A DNA stretch of 40,446 bases, from assembly GCA_936928855.1 (NCBI GenBank), contig CAKZHZ010000090.1, positions 1-40,446 of the forward strand. The letters run 5' to 3'. Made by a program: the position numbers and the translations under genes. The notes beneath the pieces were generated by a model. That model had not been told where the DNA came from. It searched no databases and was given only the letters and a program-made list of their open reading frames with translations. The DNA comes from an uncultured Polycyclovorans sp. (GTDB lineage: Bacteria > Pseudomonadota > Gammaproteobacteria > Nevskiales > Nevskiaceae). This document shows, piece after piece, positions 1-8,497 of the stretch (the first letter of the stretch is position 1; each line of letters begins with the position of its first letter).

Positions 1-151
1 CGAGCTCGGCGTGACGGTCCAAGTTGGACAGCAACCGACCGATGTCGAGCGGGATTTCCGAAGAGCCCGAGGTCTTGCCGTCGAAGGCCTCGCCGAGCCA
101 GCGTCGCAGGCCTGCGGCGGCTTGGGCGACGGCTGCCTGCAGCTCGTCCTG
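1..151. other. unassigned left-edge sequence
   Basis: On the minus strand this stretch reads without a stop in the same frame as the CysA-like fragment that follows it, but after the conserved H-loop region the protein no longer resembles a sulfate-type ATPase. It becomes a helical, charged segment (it includes AFDGKTSGSSEIPLDIGRLL) that I cannot assign. It looks like a piece of a different gene joined at about 150-157. Open frames are common by chance at this GC content, so I do not call it a gene. Confidence 0.4.
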
Positions 152-400
152 CCGCTCGGCCAGTTCCAGCGCCTCCTCCTGATCGTGGGTGACGAACACC
201 GTGGTCACCCCGGTCGCCTCGTGCACCTGCCGCAGCCAACGGCGCAGGTCGCGGCGCACCTTGGCGTCGAGCGCGCCGAAGGGCTCGTCGAGCAGCAGCA
301 TCCGCGGCTCGATGGCCAATGCGCGGGCCAGCGCGACCCGCTGGCGCTGGCCGCCCGACAGCTGGGCCGGATGGCGGTCGCCCAGCGCGCCGATCTGCAG
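152..400 (-). pseudogene. CysA-like sulfate ABC transporter ATPase, internal fragment
   Basis: The minus strand encodes about 80 residues of an ABC ATPase. It has the signature LSGGQRQRVALARAL, a Walker B region ending in LLLDEPFGALDAK, the stretch RRDLRRWLRQVHE and the H-loop VFVTHDQEEALEL. These are the wording of CysA, the ATPase of the sulfate/thiosulfate importer. The Walker A half is absent, and so is everything after the H-loop. Upstream of about 400 the frame runs into unrelated hydrophobic sequence, and downstream of about 152 into an unassigned helical segment. It is a fragment flanked by foreign sequence on both sides, either a relic or an assembly chimera at a contig end. The family is well supported; its integrity is not. 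Confidence 0.6.
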
Positions 401-555
401 GAAGTAGATGGCAAAGATCACCCTGCCCTCGGCCCCCAAGGTCTTCAGCGTGGCGATGATGGGCGTCTTCGCGTCCAGATAGCTGCGCACCGCCGCCGAG
501 ACGCCGCTCCCGCCGACCGCCAGCCCCGCCGGCGACGCCCGTAGCGCGGCAAGCG
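401..555. other. unassigned segment between aceF and the CysA fragment
   Basis: The minus strand is open here in a frame different from aceF. It gives a partly hydrophobic peptide containing SYLDAKTPIIATLKTLG and VIFAIYFLQ, and runs straight into the CysA-like fragment. I do not recognise the family and see no start. It may be a fragment of another gene or chance coding. No aceF linker or catalytic-domain sequence is visible. Confidence 0.3.
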
Positions 556-858
556 TCAGCCCGGTATCGGCCAGCACATGGTCGTGGCCGGCGTCGGCGC
601 TGCCTCGGCAGCCGCCTCGCTGCCTTCCAGCAGGCACACCACGCTGCCCTCGCCCACCTTGTCGCCCACCTTCACCTTGAGGCCCTTGACGGTGCCGGCG
701 GCGGGGCTGGGCACTTCCATGGTGGCCTTGTCGGATTCCAGCACCAGCAGCGGCTGATCGACCTCGACCGTGTCGCCGTCGGCCACCAGAATCTCGATCA
801 CCGGCACGGCGTCGAAATCGCCGATGTCGGGGACTTTCACTTCGATCGTCTGGGCCAT
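556..858 (-). pseudogene. aceF: Pyruvate dehydrogenase E2 (AceF), N-terminal lipoyl domain only
   Basis: Dihydrolipoamide acetyltransferase carries acetyl groups on swinging lipoyl arms in the pyruvate dehydrogenase complex. The 100-residue ORF begins MAQTIEVKVPDIGDFD and contains one complete lipoyl domain (about residues 3-78). The lipoyl-accepting lysine is K44 in ESDKATME. It starts three bases after the aceE stop, the usual aceE-aceF operon arrangement. After an Ala/Glu/Pro-rich beginning of linker (about residue 85) the reading frame ends at TTMCWPIPG. The further lipoyl domains, the E3-binding domain and the catalytic domain, normally several hundred residues, are missing. Because aceF should be essential alongside an intact aceE, a rearranged or misassembled edge is more likely than a true pseudogene. 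Confidence 0.8.
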
Positions 859-861
859 GGC

Positions 862-3543
862 TTACACCTTCCAGGGCGCGGCGCGCTCTGCCTTGAGTCC
901 GTAGATCCGCGCCGCCTGGCGTACCCGCTCCATCGGCAGCGCGCCTTCCTGTGCCAGCGCGTAGAGGCTCTTCACCACGATCCAGCGGCGGTCCACCTCG
1001 AAGAAGTCGCGCAGCGCCGGACGGTTGTCGGAGCGCCCGAAGCCGTCGGTGCCCAGCACATGGTAGGCCTTGGGCACCCAGGGACGGATCTGCTCGAAGT
1101 GCGCCCGCACCCAGTCGCTGCTGGCAATGGCGGGGCCATGCATGCCCTGCAGGCATTCGGTGATGTACGGCACGCGCGGGGTGTCGGTGGGATGCAGCAG
1201 GTTCCAGCGCTCCACCTCGCGCGCCTCGCGCGCCAGCTCCGAAACACTGGGCAGGCTCCAGATGTCACTGGTGACGCCCCACTCGGCTTCCAGCAGATCG
1301 GCGGCAGCGATCACCTCGCGCAGCAAGGCACCGGAGCCGAGCAGCTGCACATGCATCGGCGGCTTGGCGGCCTCGGCGCTGCGCAGCAGGTAGCCGCCGC
1401 GCAGAATGCCGTCCTCGACACCGGCCGGCAGGTCCGGGTGGGGGTAGTTCTCGTTGTACAGCGCGAGGTAGTAGTACTCGTCGATGCCATCGGCATACAT
1501 GCGCTTCAGCCCGTGCTGCACGATCACCGCCAGCTCGTAGGCAAAGGCGGGGTCGTAGGCGCGGCAGTTGGGCACCTGCGCCGCCATCACCAGACTGTGG
1601 CCATCCTCGTGCTGCAGGCCCTCGCCGTTGAGCGTGGTGCGGCCGGCGGTGGCGCCCAGCAGGAAGCCCCGCGAGCGCATGTCCCCGGCGGCCCAGCACA
1701 GGTCCATGATGCGCTGGAAACCGAACATGGAATAGAAGATGTAGAACGGTAGCAGCGGCACGCCGTGGTTGGCATAGCTGGTGGCGGCGGCGATCCAGCT
1801 GGATACGGCACCGGCTTCGGTGATGCCTTCCTCCAGGATCTGCCCCTTCAGGTCTTCCTTGTAATAGGCCAGCTGGCCGGCATCCTGCGGCTCGTACTTC
1901 TGCCCCACCACGGAGTAGATGCCCAGCGAGCGGAACATGCCCTCCATGCCGAAGGTGCGCGCCTCGTCCGGCACGATGGGCACCACGCGATGACCCACCT
2001 GCTTGTCGCGGATCAAGGTCTGCAGCAGCTGCACGAAGGCCATGGTGGTGCTGATCTCGCGCTCGCCGGTGCTGGCCAGCAGGCGGTCGAAACTGTTCAG
2101 CGCCGGAATCTGCAGCGGCTCGGTGCGCACCCGGCGCTGCGGCAGCGGACCACCCAGCGCCTCGCGCCGTGACTTGAGGTACCGCAGCTCCTCGGAGTCC
2201 TCCGCCGGGCGGTAGAACGGGGTGTCCTTGATCTGCTCGTCGCTGATCGGAATCTGGAAGCGGTCGCGGAACACCTTGAGCGCTTCCTCGCCCATCTTCT
2301 TCTGCTGATGGGTGATGTTCTGGCCCTCGCCGGCCTCGCCCATGCCATAGCCCTTCACCGTCTTGGCGAGGATGACCGTGGGCGTCCCGGTGTGCGCCAC
2401 TGCCGCCGCATAGGCGGCGTACACCTTGTGCGGATCGTGGCCGCCGCGCTGCAGGCCGGCGATCTCGTCGTCGCTCATGTGGGCGACCAGCCGCGCCGTC
2501 TCGGGATACTTGCCGAAGAATTTCTCGCGGGTGTAGGCGCCGCCCTTGGCCTTGAAGTTCTGGTATTCGCCGTCCACCGTCTCGTTCATCAACTGCAGCA
2601 GCTTGCCGCTGGTGTCCTGCGCCAGCAGCGCATCCCAGCCGCTGCCCCACACCACCTTGATGACGTTCCAGCCGGCGCCGCGGAACACGCCTTCCAGCTC
2701 CTGGATGATCTTGCCGTTGCCGCGCACCGGGCCGTCCAGCCGCTGCAGGTTGCAGTTGATGACGAAGATGAGGTTGTCCAGCTTCTCGCGGGCGGCGATG
2801 TCGATGGCACCCAGGCTTTCCGGCTCGTCCATCTCACCGTCGCCACAGAAACACCACACCTTGCGCTGATCGTTCTGCGCCATCTCGCGGTTGGCGAGGT
2901 ACTTCATCAGCCGCGCCTGGTAGATCGCCATGATCGGTCCCAGCCCCATGCTGACGGTGGCGAACTGCCAGAAGTCCGGCATCAGCCAGGGGTGCGGGTA
3001 GCTGGACAGGCCGGGCTGCAGCGCCTCCATGCGGAAGCGCTTGAGCTGCGCCTCGCTGAGGCGGCCTTCGAGGAAAGCCCGGGCATAGATCCCCGGCGTG
3101 ACATGGCCCTGGATGTAGACCAGATCCTGGCCGTCGGGATGGTCCGCCCCCTTCCAGAAATGGTTGAGGCCCACGTCATACAGCGTGGCCGAGGACGCAA
3201 AGCTGGCGATGTGGCCGCCAATGCCGGCATGCTCGCGATTGGCGTTCACCACCATCGCCATCGCGTTCCAGCGGGTGAGGCTGCGAATGCGCCACTCCAC
3301 CGCGTGGTTGCCGGGCGACTTCGCCTCCAGATGCGTGGGGATGCTGTTGACGTAGGGCGTGTGCGGCGAAAACGGGATGAAGGCACCGGCGCTGCGTGCC
3401 TTCTGGATCAGCGCCTCCAACAGCGCATGCGCCGCCTCCGGCCCCTGGGTGCGCAGCACATCGCCCAGCGCCTCCAGCCATTCACGGGCTTCATCCGGGT
3501 CGAGCCCGGCAGGCAGGGACATCGGGGGCATGGCGGCCGTCAT
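862..3543 (-). CDS. aceE: Pyruvate dehydrogenase E1 component, homodimeric type
   Basis: AceE decarboxylates pyruvate with thiamine diphosphate and passes the acetyl group to the E2 lipoyl arm, linking glycolysis to the TCA cycle. The predicted protein has 893 residues, close to the 887 of E. coli. The thiamine-diphosphate motif starts GDGEMDEPESLGAIDIAA near residue 230 and ends in the VINCN block. I chose the ATG at 3541-3543 (MTAAMPPMSLPAG) because an AGGAG ribosome site sits seven bases upstream. An in-frame extension to 3633 would run through the palindromic regulatory region and adds non-conserved sequence. It is followed after three bases by aceF. A LysR gene diverges upstream, whereas enteric aceEF is controlled by the GntR-type PdhR. 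Function is near certain. Confidence 0.97.
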   Translation of the reverse strand: MTAAMPPMSLPAGLDPDEAREWLEALGDVLRTQGPEAAHALLEALIQKARSAGAFIPFSPHTPYVNSIPTHLEAKSPGNHAVEWRIRSLTRWNAMAMVVNANREHAGIGGHIASFASSATLYDVGLNHFWKGADHPDGQDLVYIQGHVTPGIYARAFLEGRLSEAQLKRFRMEALQPGLSSYPHPWLMPDFWQFATVSMGLGPIMAIYQARLMKYLANREMAQNDQRKVWCFCGDGEMDEPESLGAIDIAAREKLDNLIFVINCNLQRLDGPVRGNGKIIQELEGVFRGAGWNVIKVVWGSGWDALLAQDTSGKLLQLMNETVDGEYQNFKAKGGAYTREKFFGKYPETARLVAHMSDDEIAGLQRGGHDPHKVYAAYAAAVAHTGTPTVILAKTVKGYGMGEAGEGQNITHQQKKMGEEALKVFRDRFQIPISDEQIKDTPFYRPAEDSEELRYLKSRREALGGPLPQRRVRTEPLQIPALNSFDRLLASTGEREISTTMAFVQLLQTLIRDKQVGHRVVPIVPDEARTFGMEGMFRSLGIYSVVGQKYEPQDAGQLAYYKEDLKGQILEEGITEAGAVSSWIAAATSYANHGVPLLPFYIFYSMFGFQRIMDLCWAAGDMRSRGFLLGATAGRTTLNGEGLQHEDGHSLVMAAQVPNCRAYDPAFAYELAVIVQHGLKRMYADGIDEYYYLALYNENYPHPDLPAGVEDGILRGGYLLRSAEAAKPPMHVQLLGSGALLREVIAAADLLEAEWGVTSDIWSLPSVSELAREAREVERWNLLHPTDTPRVPYITECLQGMHGPAIASSDWVRAHFEQIRPWVPKAYHVLGTDGFGRSDNRPALRDFFEVDRRWIVVKSLYALAQEGALPMERVRQAARIYGLKAERAAPWKV

Positions 3544-3597
3544 GACCTTCTCCTCGGATTGCGCATCAAGTAATGCGACCACTGTAGGCCCGGAAAA

Positions 3598-3648
3598 TGC
3601 TATACGTCCAATAGATGAAACATAGCGTTTCAATATCTATTGGATATA
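3598..3648. promoter_or_regulatory. Palindromic operator and putative lysR promoter in the aceE-lysR gap
   Basis: The 108-bp gap between the divergent starts holds an AT-rich island. TCCAATAGAT (3607-3616) and ATCTATTGGA (3635-3644) are perfect 10-base inverted repeats. Inside them are GAAAC (3617-3621) and GTTTC (3627-3631). A possible extended -10 for lysR, TG-C-TATACG, lies at 3598-3606, so the palindrome would cover the lysR start of transcription. This is the size and position expected of a LysR-type operator. The promoter assignment is weaker than the palindrome. Confidence 0.6.
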
Positions 3649-3651
3649 CCG

Positions 3652-4572
3652 ATGGAACTGCGCCACCTCCGTTACTTCGTCGCCGTGGCAGAAGCCGAGC
3701 ACTTCACCCGGGCCGCCGAGGCCCTGGGCATGGCCCAGCCCCCGCTGTCGCAACAGATCCGCGCACTGGAAACGGAGCTGGGCGTCACCCTGTTTGAACG
3801 CCTGCCGCGCGGCGTGCGGCTCACCGACGCCGGCCAGAGCCTGCTGGAGGATGCACGCCGCCTGCTGCAGGAAACCGAACGCGCCATGGAACGGGCGCGG
3901 CGCGTGGCCCGCGGCGAACGTGGTCGGCTGCGGGTGGGCATGATCAACTCCGCCCCCTTCCACCCGCTGATCCCCGGCATCATCCGCGAGTTCCGCCGCC
4001 GCCACCCGCAACTGGCGCTGACCCTGGACGAGGCCGCCACGCCGGATCTGGCCGCCGCTGTGCGCGAAGACCGCATGGACATCGCCTTCGTCCGCCCGCT
4101 GCTGGGCGACACCCGCGGCCTCACCGTGGAAACCCTGCTGGACGAACCGATGGTGGTGGCGCTGCCCTCGCAACACCCGCTGGCCAAGCGCGCACGCGTA
4201 CCGCTGCTGGCGCTGTCGATCGAACCCTTCGTGCTGTTCCCGCGCACCGTCGGCGCCGGCCTGCACGACGCCATCATCCGCAGCTGCCTGGAAGCCGGCT
4301 TCAGCCCGCGCGTGGTGCAGGAAACCTCGCAGGTGACCTCCATCGTCAACCTGGTGGCGGCCGGCCTGGGGGTGTCCATCGTGCCCGGCTCCATGGCCCA
4401 GGTGCACACCGATGGCGTCACCTACCGCCCCATCCGCAAGCCCGCCCCCAGCGCCCGCCTCAGCCTGGTCTACCGCGCCGGCATGGCGCCGCCGCATCTG
4501 GCGCGGTTCATTGCCCTCACCCGCGAGCGGGCGCGCGGAGACGCTGCACCACGACTGCGCTCGGCATCTTGA
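3652..4572 (+). CDS. LysR-family transcriptional regulator
   Basis: A 306-residue DNA-binding activator/repressor. The N-terminal winged helix-turn-helix (about 1-65) has the family wording MELRHLRYFVAVAEAEHFTR and AQPPLSQQIRALE. A helical linker and a two-lobed periplasmic-binding-like effector domain (about 90-295) follow, including the SIVPGS segment. The N-terminus resembles the BenM/CatM/CatR branch, whose effectors are aromatic-acid metabolites, but the effector cannot be read from the sequence. The ATG at 3652 is preferred over the upstream in-frame TTG at 3640, which lies inside the palindrome. It diverges from aceE across that palindrome, which suggests autoregulation and possibly control of pyruvate dehydrogenase (inference). 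Confidence 0.92.
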   Translation: MELRHLRYFVAVAEAEHFTRAAEALGMAQPPLSQQIRALETELGVTLFERLPRGVRLTDAGQSLLEDARRLLQETERAMERARRVARGERGRLRVGMINSAPFHPLIPGIIREFRRRHPQLALTLDEAATPDLAAAVREDRMDIAFVRPLLGDTRGLTVETLLDEPMVVALPSQHPLAKRARVPLLALSIEPFVLFPRTVGAGLHDAIIRSCLEAGFSPRVVQETSQVTSIVNLVAAGLGVSIVPGSMAQVHTDGVTYRPIRKPAPSARLSLVYRAGMAPPHLARFIALTRERARGDAAPRLRSAS

Positions 4573-4594
4573 GCGACGGCGGTGCGATCCCCGG

Positions 4595-5125
4595 TCAGCT
4601 CGTGCGCCGCCCCGGAATCGCAATCTCCTGCGGATCAAACCCCTTGCCGCGCAACCAGTCGCGCAGTGCGTAGCCGGTGCCCGCCGGCCAGTACTGCACC
4701 GCCTCGAACGGTACATGCTTCCAGTCCGCCAGCTCCTCGTTGAGCGTCACCGTGCCGGTGGCCGGCACGTGATAGGCGATGATCAACTGGTTCATCCGCG
4801 CAAAGTCATAAAGCCCCACGAAGTGCGCCCCCTGCGGCGTCAGCCCCAGCTCCTCCTGCACCTCGCGCTGCACGCCTTCCTCCGGCGACTCCCCCCGCTC
4901 CAGAAAGCCCGTGATCAGCGCATAGAAATTCGTCGGCCAGGCCACATTGCGCGCCAGAATCACCTGCCCCTCGTGCTCCACAATCGCCGCCACCACCGGC
5001 ACCGGGTTATCCCAGAGGATGAACCCGCAGGCCGCATCCGGACAGGCCAACCGGTCGCGGTCACCGTGGAAGGCGTGGGTGAGGGGTTGGGTGCATTGGG
5101 GGCAGAAGCGGAAGGCGCGGGACAT
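4595..5125 (-). CDS. Nudix hydrolase with N-terminal zinc ribbon
   Basis: A 176-residue protein likely to hydrolyse a nucleoside diphosphate linked to another moiety. A zinc ribbon is formed by C8, C11, C28 and C33 (CPQC and CPDAAC). A complete Nudix box lies at about residues 73-95: GFLERGE, then seven residues, then REVQEELGL, with all metal-binding glutamates present. The layout is like the C-terminal half of NADH pyrophosphatase NudC without its N-terminal domain, so a dinucleotide substrate is possible but unproven. It is convergent with the LysR gene (22-bp gap) and lies 40 bp downstream of mnmE on the same strand, so it may be co-transcribed with the ribosome/membrane-insertion cluster. 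Confidence 0.9.
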   Translation of the reverse strand: MSRAFRFCPQCTQPLTHAFHGDRDRLACPDAACGFILWDNPVPVVAAIVEHEGQVILARNVAWPTNFYALITGFLERGESPEEGVQREVQEELGLTPQGAHFVGLYDFARMNQLIIAYHVPATGTVTLNEELADWKHVPFEAVQYWPAGTGYALRDWLRGKGFDPQEIAIPGRRTS

Positions 5126-5165
5126 GGGGTTGCGGGCTGCAAGCGAGTTCCGACTCTACCCTGCC

Positions 5166-6515
5166 CTACTTCCCGATGCAGAAGCCCGCAAAAATCCGTC
5201 CCAGCAAGTCCTCAGTACTGAACTGCCCGGTGATCTCGCTGAGGGCGGCGTGGGCGAGGCGCAGTTCTTCGGCGGCGAGTTCGGGGAGGGCGCCGTCGGC
5301 GAGGCGGGCCTGGGCGGCGTCGGTGTGGTCGCGGGTGCGGCGCAAGGCGTCGAGGTGGCGGGTGCGGGCGGTGAAGGGGGGCTCGTCGTCGGCGGACAGG
5401 CCGGCGTGCTGGTGCAGCGCCGCGACCAGGGCGTCGATGCCGGCGCCTGTGGCGGCGGACAGGGCGAGGCGGCGTGGCGTGGCGGTGTCATCCCAGCCGG
5501 GAGCGGTGCTGCTGAGATCGCATTTGTTGGCCAGCACCCAGCAGGCGAGGCCGTCGGGCAGGCGGGCGAGCAGGGCCTGATCGTCGGCGGTGAGGCCGTG
5601 GCGGCCGTCCACCAGGAACAGGGCGAGGTCGGCCTCATTGACGGCGGCCCAGGCGCGGCGAATGCCTTCGCGCTCCACCACATCGTCGCTGTCGCGCAGG
5701 CCGGCGGTGTCGATCAGGGTCAGCGGCAGGCCGTCCAGCACGAGGTGCTCGCGCAGCACGTCGCGGGTGGTGCCGGCAATGTCGGTGACGATGGCGGCGT
5801 CGTGGCCAGCGAGGCGGTTGAGCAAGGTGGATTTGCCGACGTTGGGGGCGCCGGTGAGCACTACGCGCAGGCCGCTCTGCAGGCGGCGGCCGCGCTCGAC
5901 GTCGCGCAGCAGGGCGTCCAGTCCGGCTTCCAGGGTGGCGAGTCGGGCGGCGAGGCCAGCATCGGCCAACCAGTCGACATCCTCATCGGAGAAGTCCAGC
6001 GCGCCTTCAATGAAGACGCGGGCCTCGATCAGTTGTTCCGACAGCACCGCCACCCGCTGCGACAGGGCGCCCTCCAGCGCGCGCACGGCGGCACGGGCGG
6101 CGCGGGCGGAGCCGGCATCGACGAGGTCGGCGATGGCCTCCGCCTGGGCCAGGTCCAGCCGGCCGTTGAGGAAGGCGCGTTCGGAAAATTCCCCAGGGCG
6201 GGCCACCCGCGCGCCGTGCTGGCAGGCGGCCTGCAGCAGGGCATCCAGCACCGCCACGCCACCGTGGCCCTGCAGCTCGACCACGTCTTCCCCGGTGAAC
6301 GAGGCGGGGCCGGGGAACACCAGCACCAGGCCCTGATCCAGCGGCGCACCCTGGGCATCGCGGAAGCGACGCAGGGCGGCGTTACGGGGCGGCGGAAGCG
6401 GGCCGCTGAGGGCTTCGGCGATACGCACAGCCTCGGGGCCCGACAGCCGCAGGATGCCCACCGCCCCCCGCCCCGGCGCGGTGGCGACGGCGGCGATGGT
6501 GTCGGTGGGCGTCAT
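5166..6515 (-). CDS. mnmE: tRNA uridine-5-carboxymethylaminomethyl modification GTPase MnmE
   Basis: MnmE, with MnmG, modifies the wobble uridine of several tRNAs in the cytoplasm. The 449-residue protein has the expected order: an N-terminal tetrahydrofolate-binding domain (about 1-120, opening TDTIAAVATAPGRGAVGI), a helical domain, an inserted Ras-like G domain (G1 GAPNVGKST near 220, G3 DTAGLR, G4 NKCD), and the conserved C-terminal FCIGK whose cysteine is needed for modification. I start at the ATG at 6513-6515 (MTPTDTIAA); the 15 upstream codons are not conserved and would leave almost no spacing to yidC. It is the last gene of the rpmH-rnpA-yidD-yidC-mnmE run, ten bases after yidC. Confidence 0.97.
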   Translation of the reverse strand: MTPTDTIAAVATAPGRGAVGILRLSGPEAVRIAEALSGPLPPPRNAALRRFRDAQGAPLDQGLVLVFPGPASFTGEDVVELQGHGGVAVLDALLQAACQHGARVARPGEFSERAFLNGRLDLAQAEAIADLVDAGSARAARAAVRALEGALSQRVAVLSEQLIEARVFIEGALDFSDEDVDWLADAGLAARLATLEAGLDALLRDVERGRRLQSGLRVVLTGAPNVGKSTLLNRLAGHDAAIVTDIAGTTRDVLREHLVLDGLPLTLIDTAGLRDSDDVVEREGIRRAWAAVNEADLALFLVDGRHGLTADDQALLARLPDGLACWVLANKCDLSSTAPGWDDTATPRRLALSAATGAGIDALVAALHQHAGLSADDEPPFTARTRHLDALRRTRDHTDAAQARLADGALPELAAEELRLAHAALSEITGQFSTEDLLGRIFAGFCIGK

Positions 6516-6525
6516 CGGCGTGCTG

Positions 6526-8208
6526 TCAGCGGCGGACCGCAGCCTTGGTGGCGTCCTCACGCTCCAGCTTGCGGGTGATGTACCACTGCTGGCTGATGCC
6601 CACCAGGTTAGAGGTGAGCCAGTACAGCACCAGACCGCTCTGGAAGAAGGTGAAGAAGGCGGTCAGCACGATCGGCATGATGGTCATGATGCGCTGCTGC
6701 ATCGGGTCCATCATCTGCTGGCCGGACAGCTTCTGCTGTGCCCACATGCTCAGGCCGAACAGCACTGGCAGCACGTAGTAGGGATCGGGGATGGAGAGGT
6801 CCTGAATCCAGAAGATGAAGGGCGCCTGGCGCAGCTCCACCGATTCCAGCAGCACCCAGTACAGGGCAATGAACACCGGGAACTGCACCAGCAGCGGCCA
6901 ACAGCCGGCCAGCGGATTGAAGCCCTCTTTCTTGTAGAGGTCCATCATCGCCTTCTGCAGCTTCTCGCGGTCATCGCTGTAGCGCTCGCGGATGTCCTGG
7001 ATGCGCGGGGCGAACTTCTTCATCTTCGCCATCGAGCGGTACTGCGCTTCCGACAGCTTGTACATGGCCCCCTTCACCAGCAGGGTCAGCAGGATGATGG
7101 CGGCCCCCCAGTTGGCGGTGAGCTTGTGCAGCCAGTTGAGCACCCAGAACAGCGGCTCGGAGATCGGCGTGAGAATGCCGTAGTCCACCGTCAGCTCCAG
7201 GCCCTTGGCGATGTCGCCCAGCCGGTTCTGCAGCTTGGGGCCGACGAAGAACGGGGTGACGAACTGCGCGGTCTCGCCCGGCGCCACGGTCTGCGCGGTG
7301 CCCACCATCTGCGCCAGATAGCCCTGGCCGCTGGCCGGGCGCGAGGAGAAGGTGGCCGTGGCCTCGCCCTCGTTGATCAGGGCGGTGACGAAGTAGTGCT
7401 GCAGGAAGCCGATCCAGCCGCCGGCCTGCTGTTTCTCGAAAGCATCGTCGTCGAGGTCGTCCAGGCTCACTTTCTGGAAGCGGTAGCCGTCGCCGCCTTC
7501 GCGCTCCTCATAGAAGCCGGTGCCGGTGAAGGTGGCGACGAAGGGCGGCTCGGCACCGGTCTTGAACACGGTGCGCAGGAACCGCGAGTACGGACTCAGG
7601 GTCAGCGGCGCGTCACCGTGGTTCACCACTTCGTGACGCAGTTCGGCGCGGTAGCGGCCGCGCTCGAAACGGTAGATCTTGCGCACTTCGACGCCGTCGA
7701 CGGTGGCGCTCAGCACCAGCTCCACCGCGTCCTCGCCGTCGGCGAGCTGCACGGTATCGCCGGCCTCGCTGCTGAAACGGGTGAGGTGGCTCACCAGCGC
7801 ACTCTGGGTGCCGGCCAGGCCGCTCTGCATCACGAACAGCCGGCCCTGACGGTCGTCCAGCAGCGCCAGGTTCTGGTCGGGGTGGTCGTGCGACAGCGCA
7901 TAGCCCTTGAACTCGACGCGGCGCAGGTCGCCGCCATCGAGCGCAATCTCGGCCACCACCACATCGGTTTCCACCCGTACCCGGCGGGCGCTGGCGGCGG
8001 CCGGGGCGGTGGGCGCGGTTTCGTCAGCCACCGAGGGGGTGGCCTCGTCGGCCACGGTCACGGCGGCCGGGATGTCCTCCGGCGGCGTCTGCGCCACCGG
8101 CGTCTCGGCCGGAGCGGTCGTCGGGGCAAAGTCCTTCTGCCAGGCCTGGTACATGAAGAACAGCACCACGCCCAGCAGGGCAATCAGGATGAAACGACGA
8201 TTTTCCAT
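6526..8208 (-). CDS. yidC: Membrane protein insertase YidC
   Basis: YidC inserts and folds inner-membrane proteins, alone or with SecYEG. The 560-residue protein starts MENRRFILIALLGVVLFF, giving a first transmembrane segment at about residues 5-23. A large periplasmic beta domain (about 60-340) follows, then the five-helix insertase core from about 355, with the cytoplasmic loop MKKFAPRIQDIRERYSDD and the helix pair around LAGCWPLLVQFPVFIALYW. The long N-terminal extension of the open frame (to 8373) overlaps yidD and is rejected. The length matches gammaproteobacterial YidC (548 in E. coli). It sits four bases after yidD and ten before mnmE. Confidence 0.97.
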   Translation of the reverse strand: MENRRFILIALLGVVLFFMYQAWQKDFAPTTAPAETPVAQTPPEDIPAAVTVADEATPSVADETAPTAPAAASARRVRVETDVVVAEIALDGGDLRRVEFKGYALSHDHPDQNLALLDDRQGRLFVMQSGLAGTQSALVSHLTRFSSEAGDTVQLADGEDAVELVLSATVDGVEVRKIYRFERGRYRAELRHEVVNHGDAPLTLSPYSRFLRTVFKTGAEPPFVATFTGTGFYEEREGGDGYRFQKVSLDDLDDDAFEKQQAGGWIGFLQHYFVTALINEGEATATFSSRPASGQGYLAQMVGTAQTVAPGETAQFVTPFFVGPKLQNRLGDIAKGLELTVDYGILTPISEPLFWVLNWLHKLTANWGAAIILLTLLVKGAMYKLSEAQYRSMAKMKKFAPRIQDIRERYSDDREKLQKAMMDLYKKEGFNPLAGCWPLLVQFPVFIALYWVLLESVELRQAPFIFWIQDLSIPDPYYVLPVLFGLSMWAQQKLSGQQMMDPMQQRIMTIMPIVLTAFFTFFQSGLVLYWLTSNLVGISQQWYITRKLEREDATKAAVRR

Positions 8209-8212
8209 TCGC

Positions 8213-8497
8213 TCAAGGGTCCGTATGACAGTCCGCGCACCGGTGACCGGTACCGGGAGGATCGAGTTCGACGTCAGGGTCGGTTCCGGGGACGGGATCG
8301 TAACCGCCCGGCGCCAACGGATGACAGCGCAGGATGCGACGAACCGCCAGCACACTGCCGCGAAACGCCCCATGCACCTGCAGGGCCTGCACCGCGTAGT
8401 GGGAACAGGAGGGATAGTACCGGCAACGGGGGGGCAGCAGGGGGCTGATCAGCCGCTGATAGCACCGGATGCAGAAAATGAAGGTGGCGCGGATCAT
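8213..8497 (-). CDS. yidD: Membrane protein insertion efficiency factor YidD
   Basis: A small (94-residue) inner-membrane-associated protein that assists insertion of YidC/Sec substrates. The hallmark cysteine-rich core CRYYPSCSHYA is present near residues 26-36, preceded by an amphipathic helix (MIRATFIFCIRCYQRLISP). The ATG at 8495-8497 overlaps the rnpA stop in an ATGA arrangement, which implies translational coupling. The eight-codon upstream extension is disregarded. Gene order rpmH-rnpA-yidD-yidC is the standard one, which makes the assignment secure despite the short length. Confidence 0.95.
   Translation of the reverse strand: MIRATFIFCIRCYQRLISPLLPPRCRYYPSCSHYAVQALQVHGAFRGSVLAVRRILRCHPLAPGGYDPVPGTDPDVELDPPGTGHRCADCHTDP

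Noticed and set aside
401..600. Hydrophobic reading frame containing IIATLKTLG and VIFAIYFLQ as a small membrane protein gene
   Set aside because: No start codon, no ribosome site and no recognisable family; it merges into the CysA fragment without a break.
4947..6578. 543-codon plus-strand frame opposite mnmE
   Set aside because: Gly/Gln-rich antisense translation of mnmE; no family resemblance.
6454..8448. 664-codon plus-strand frame opposite yidC
   Set aside because: Antisense to yidC and yidD, with His/Gln-rich low-complexity translation.
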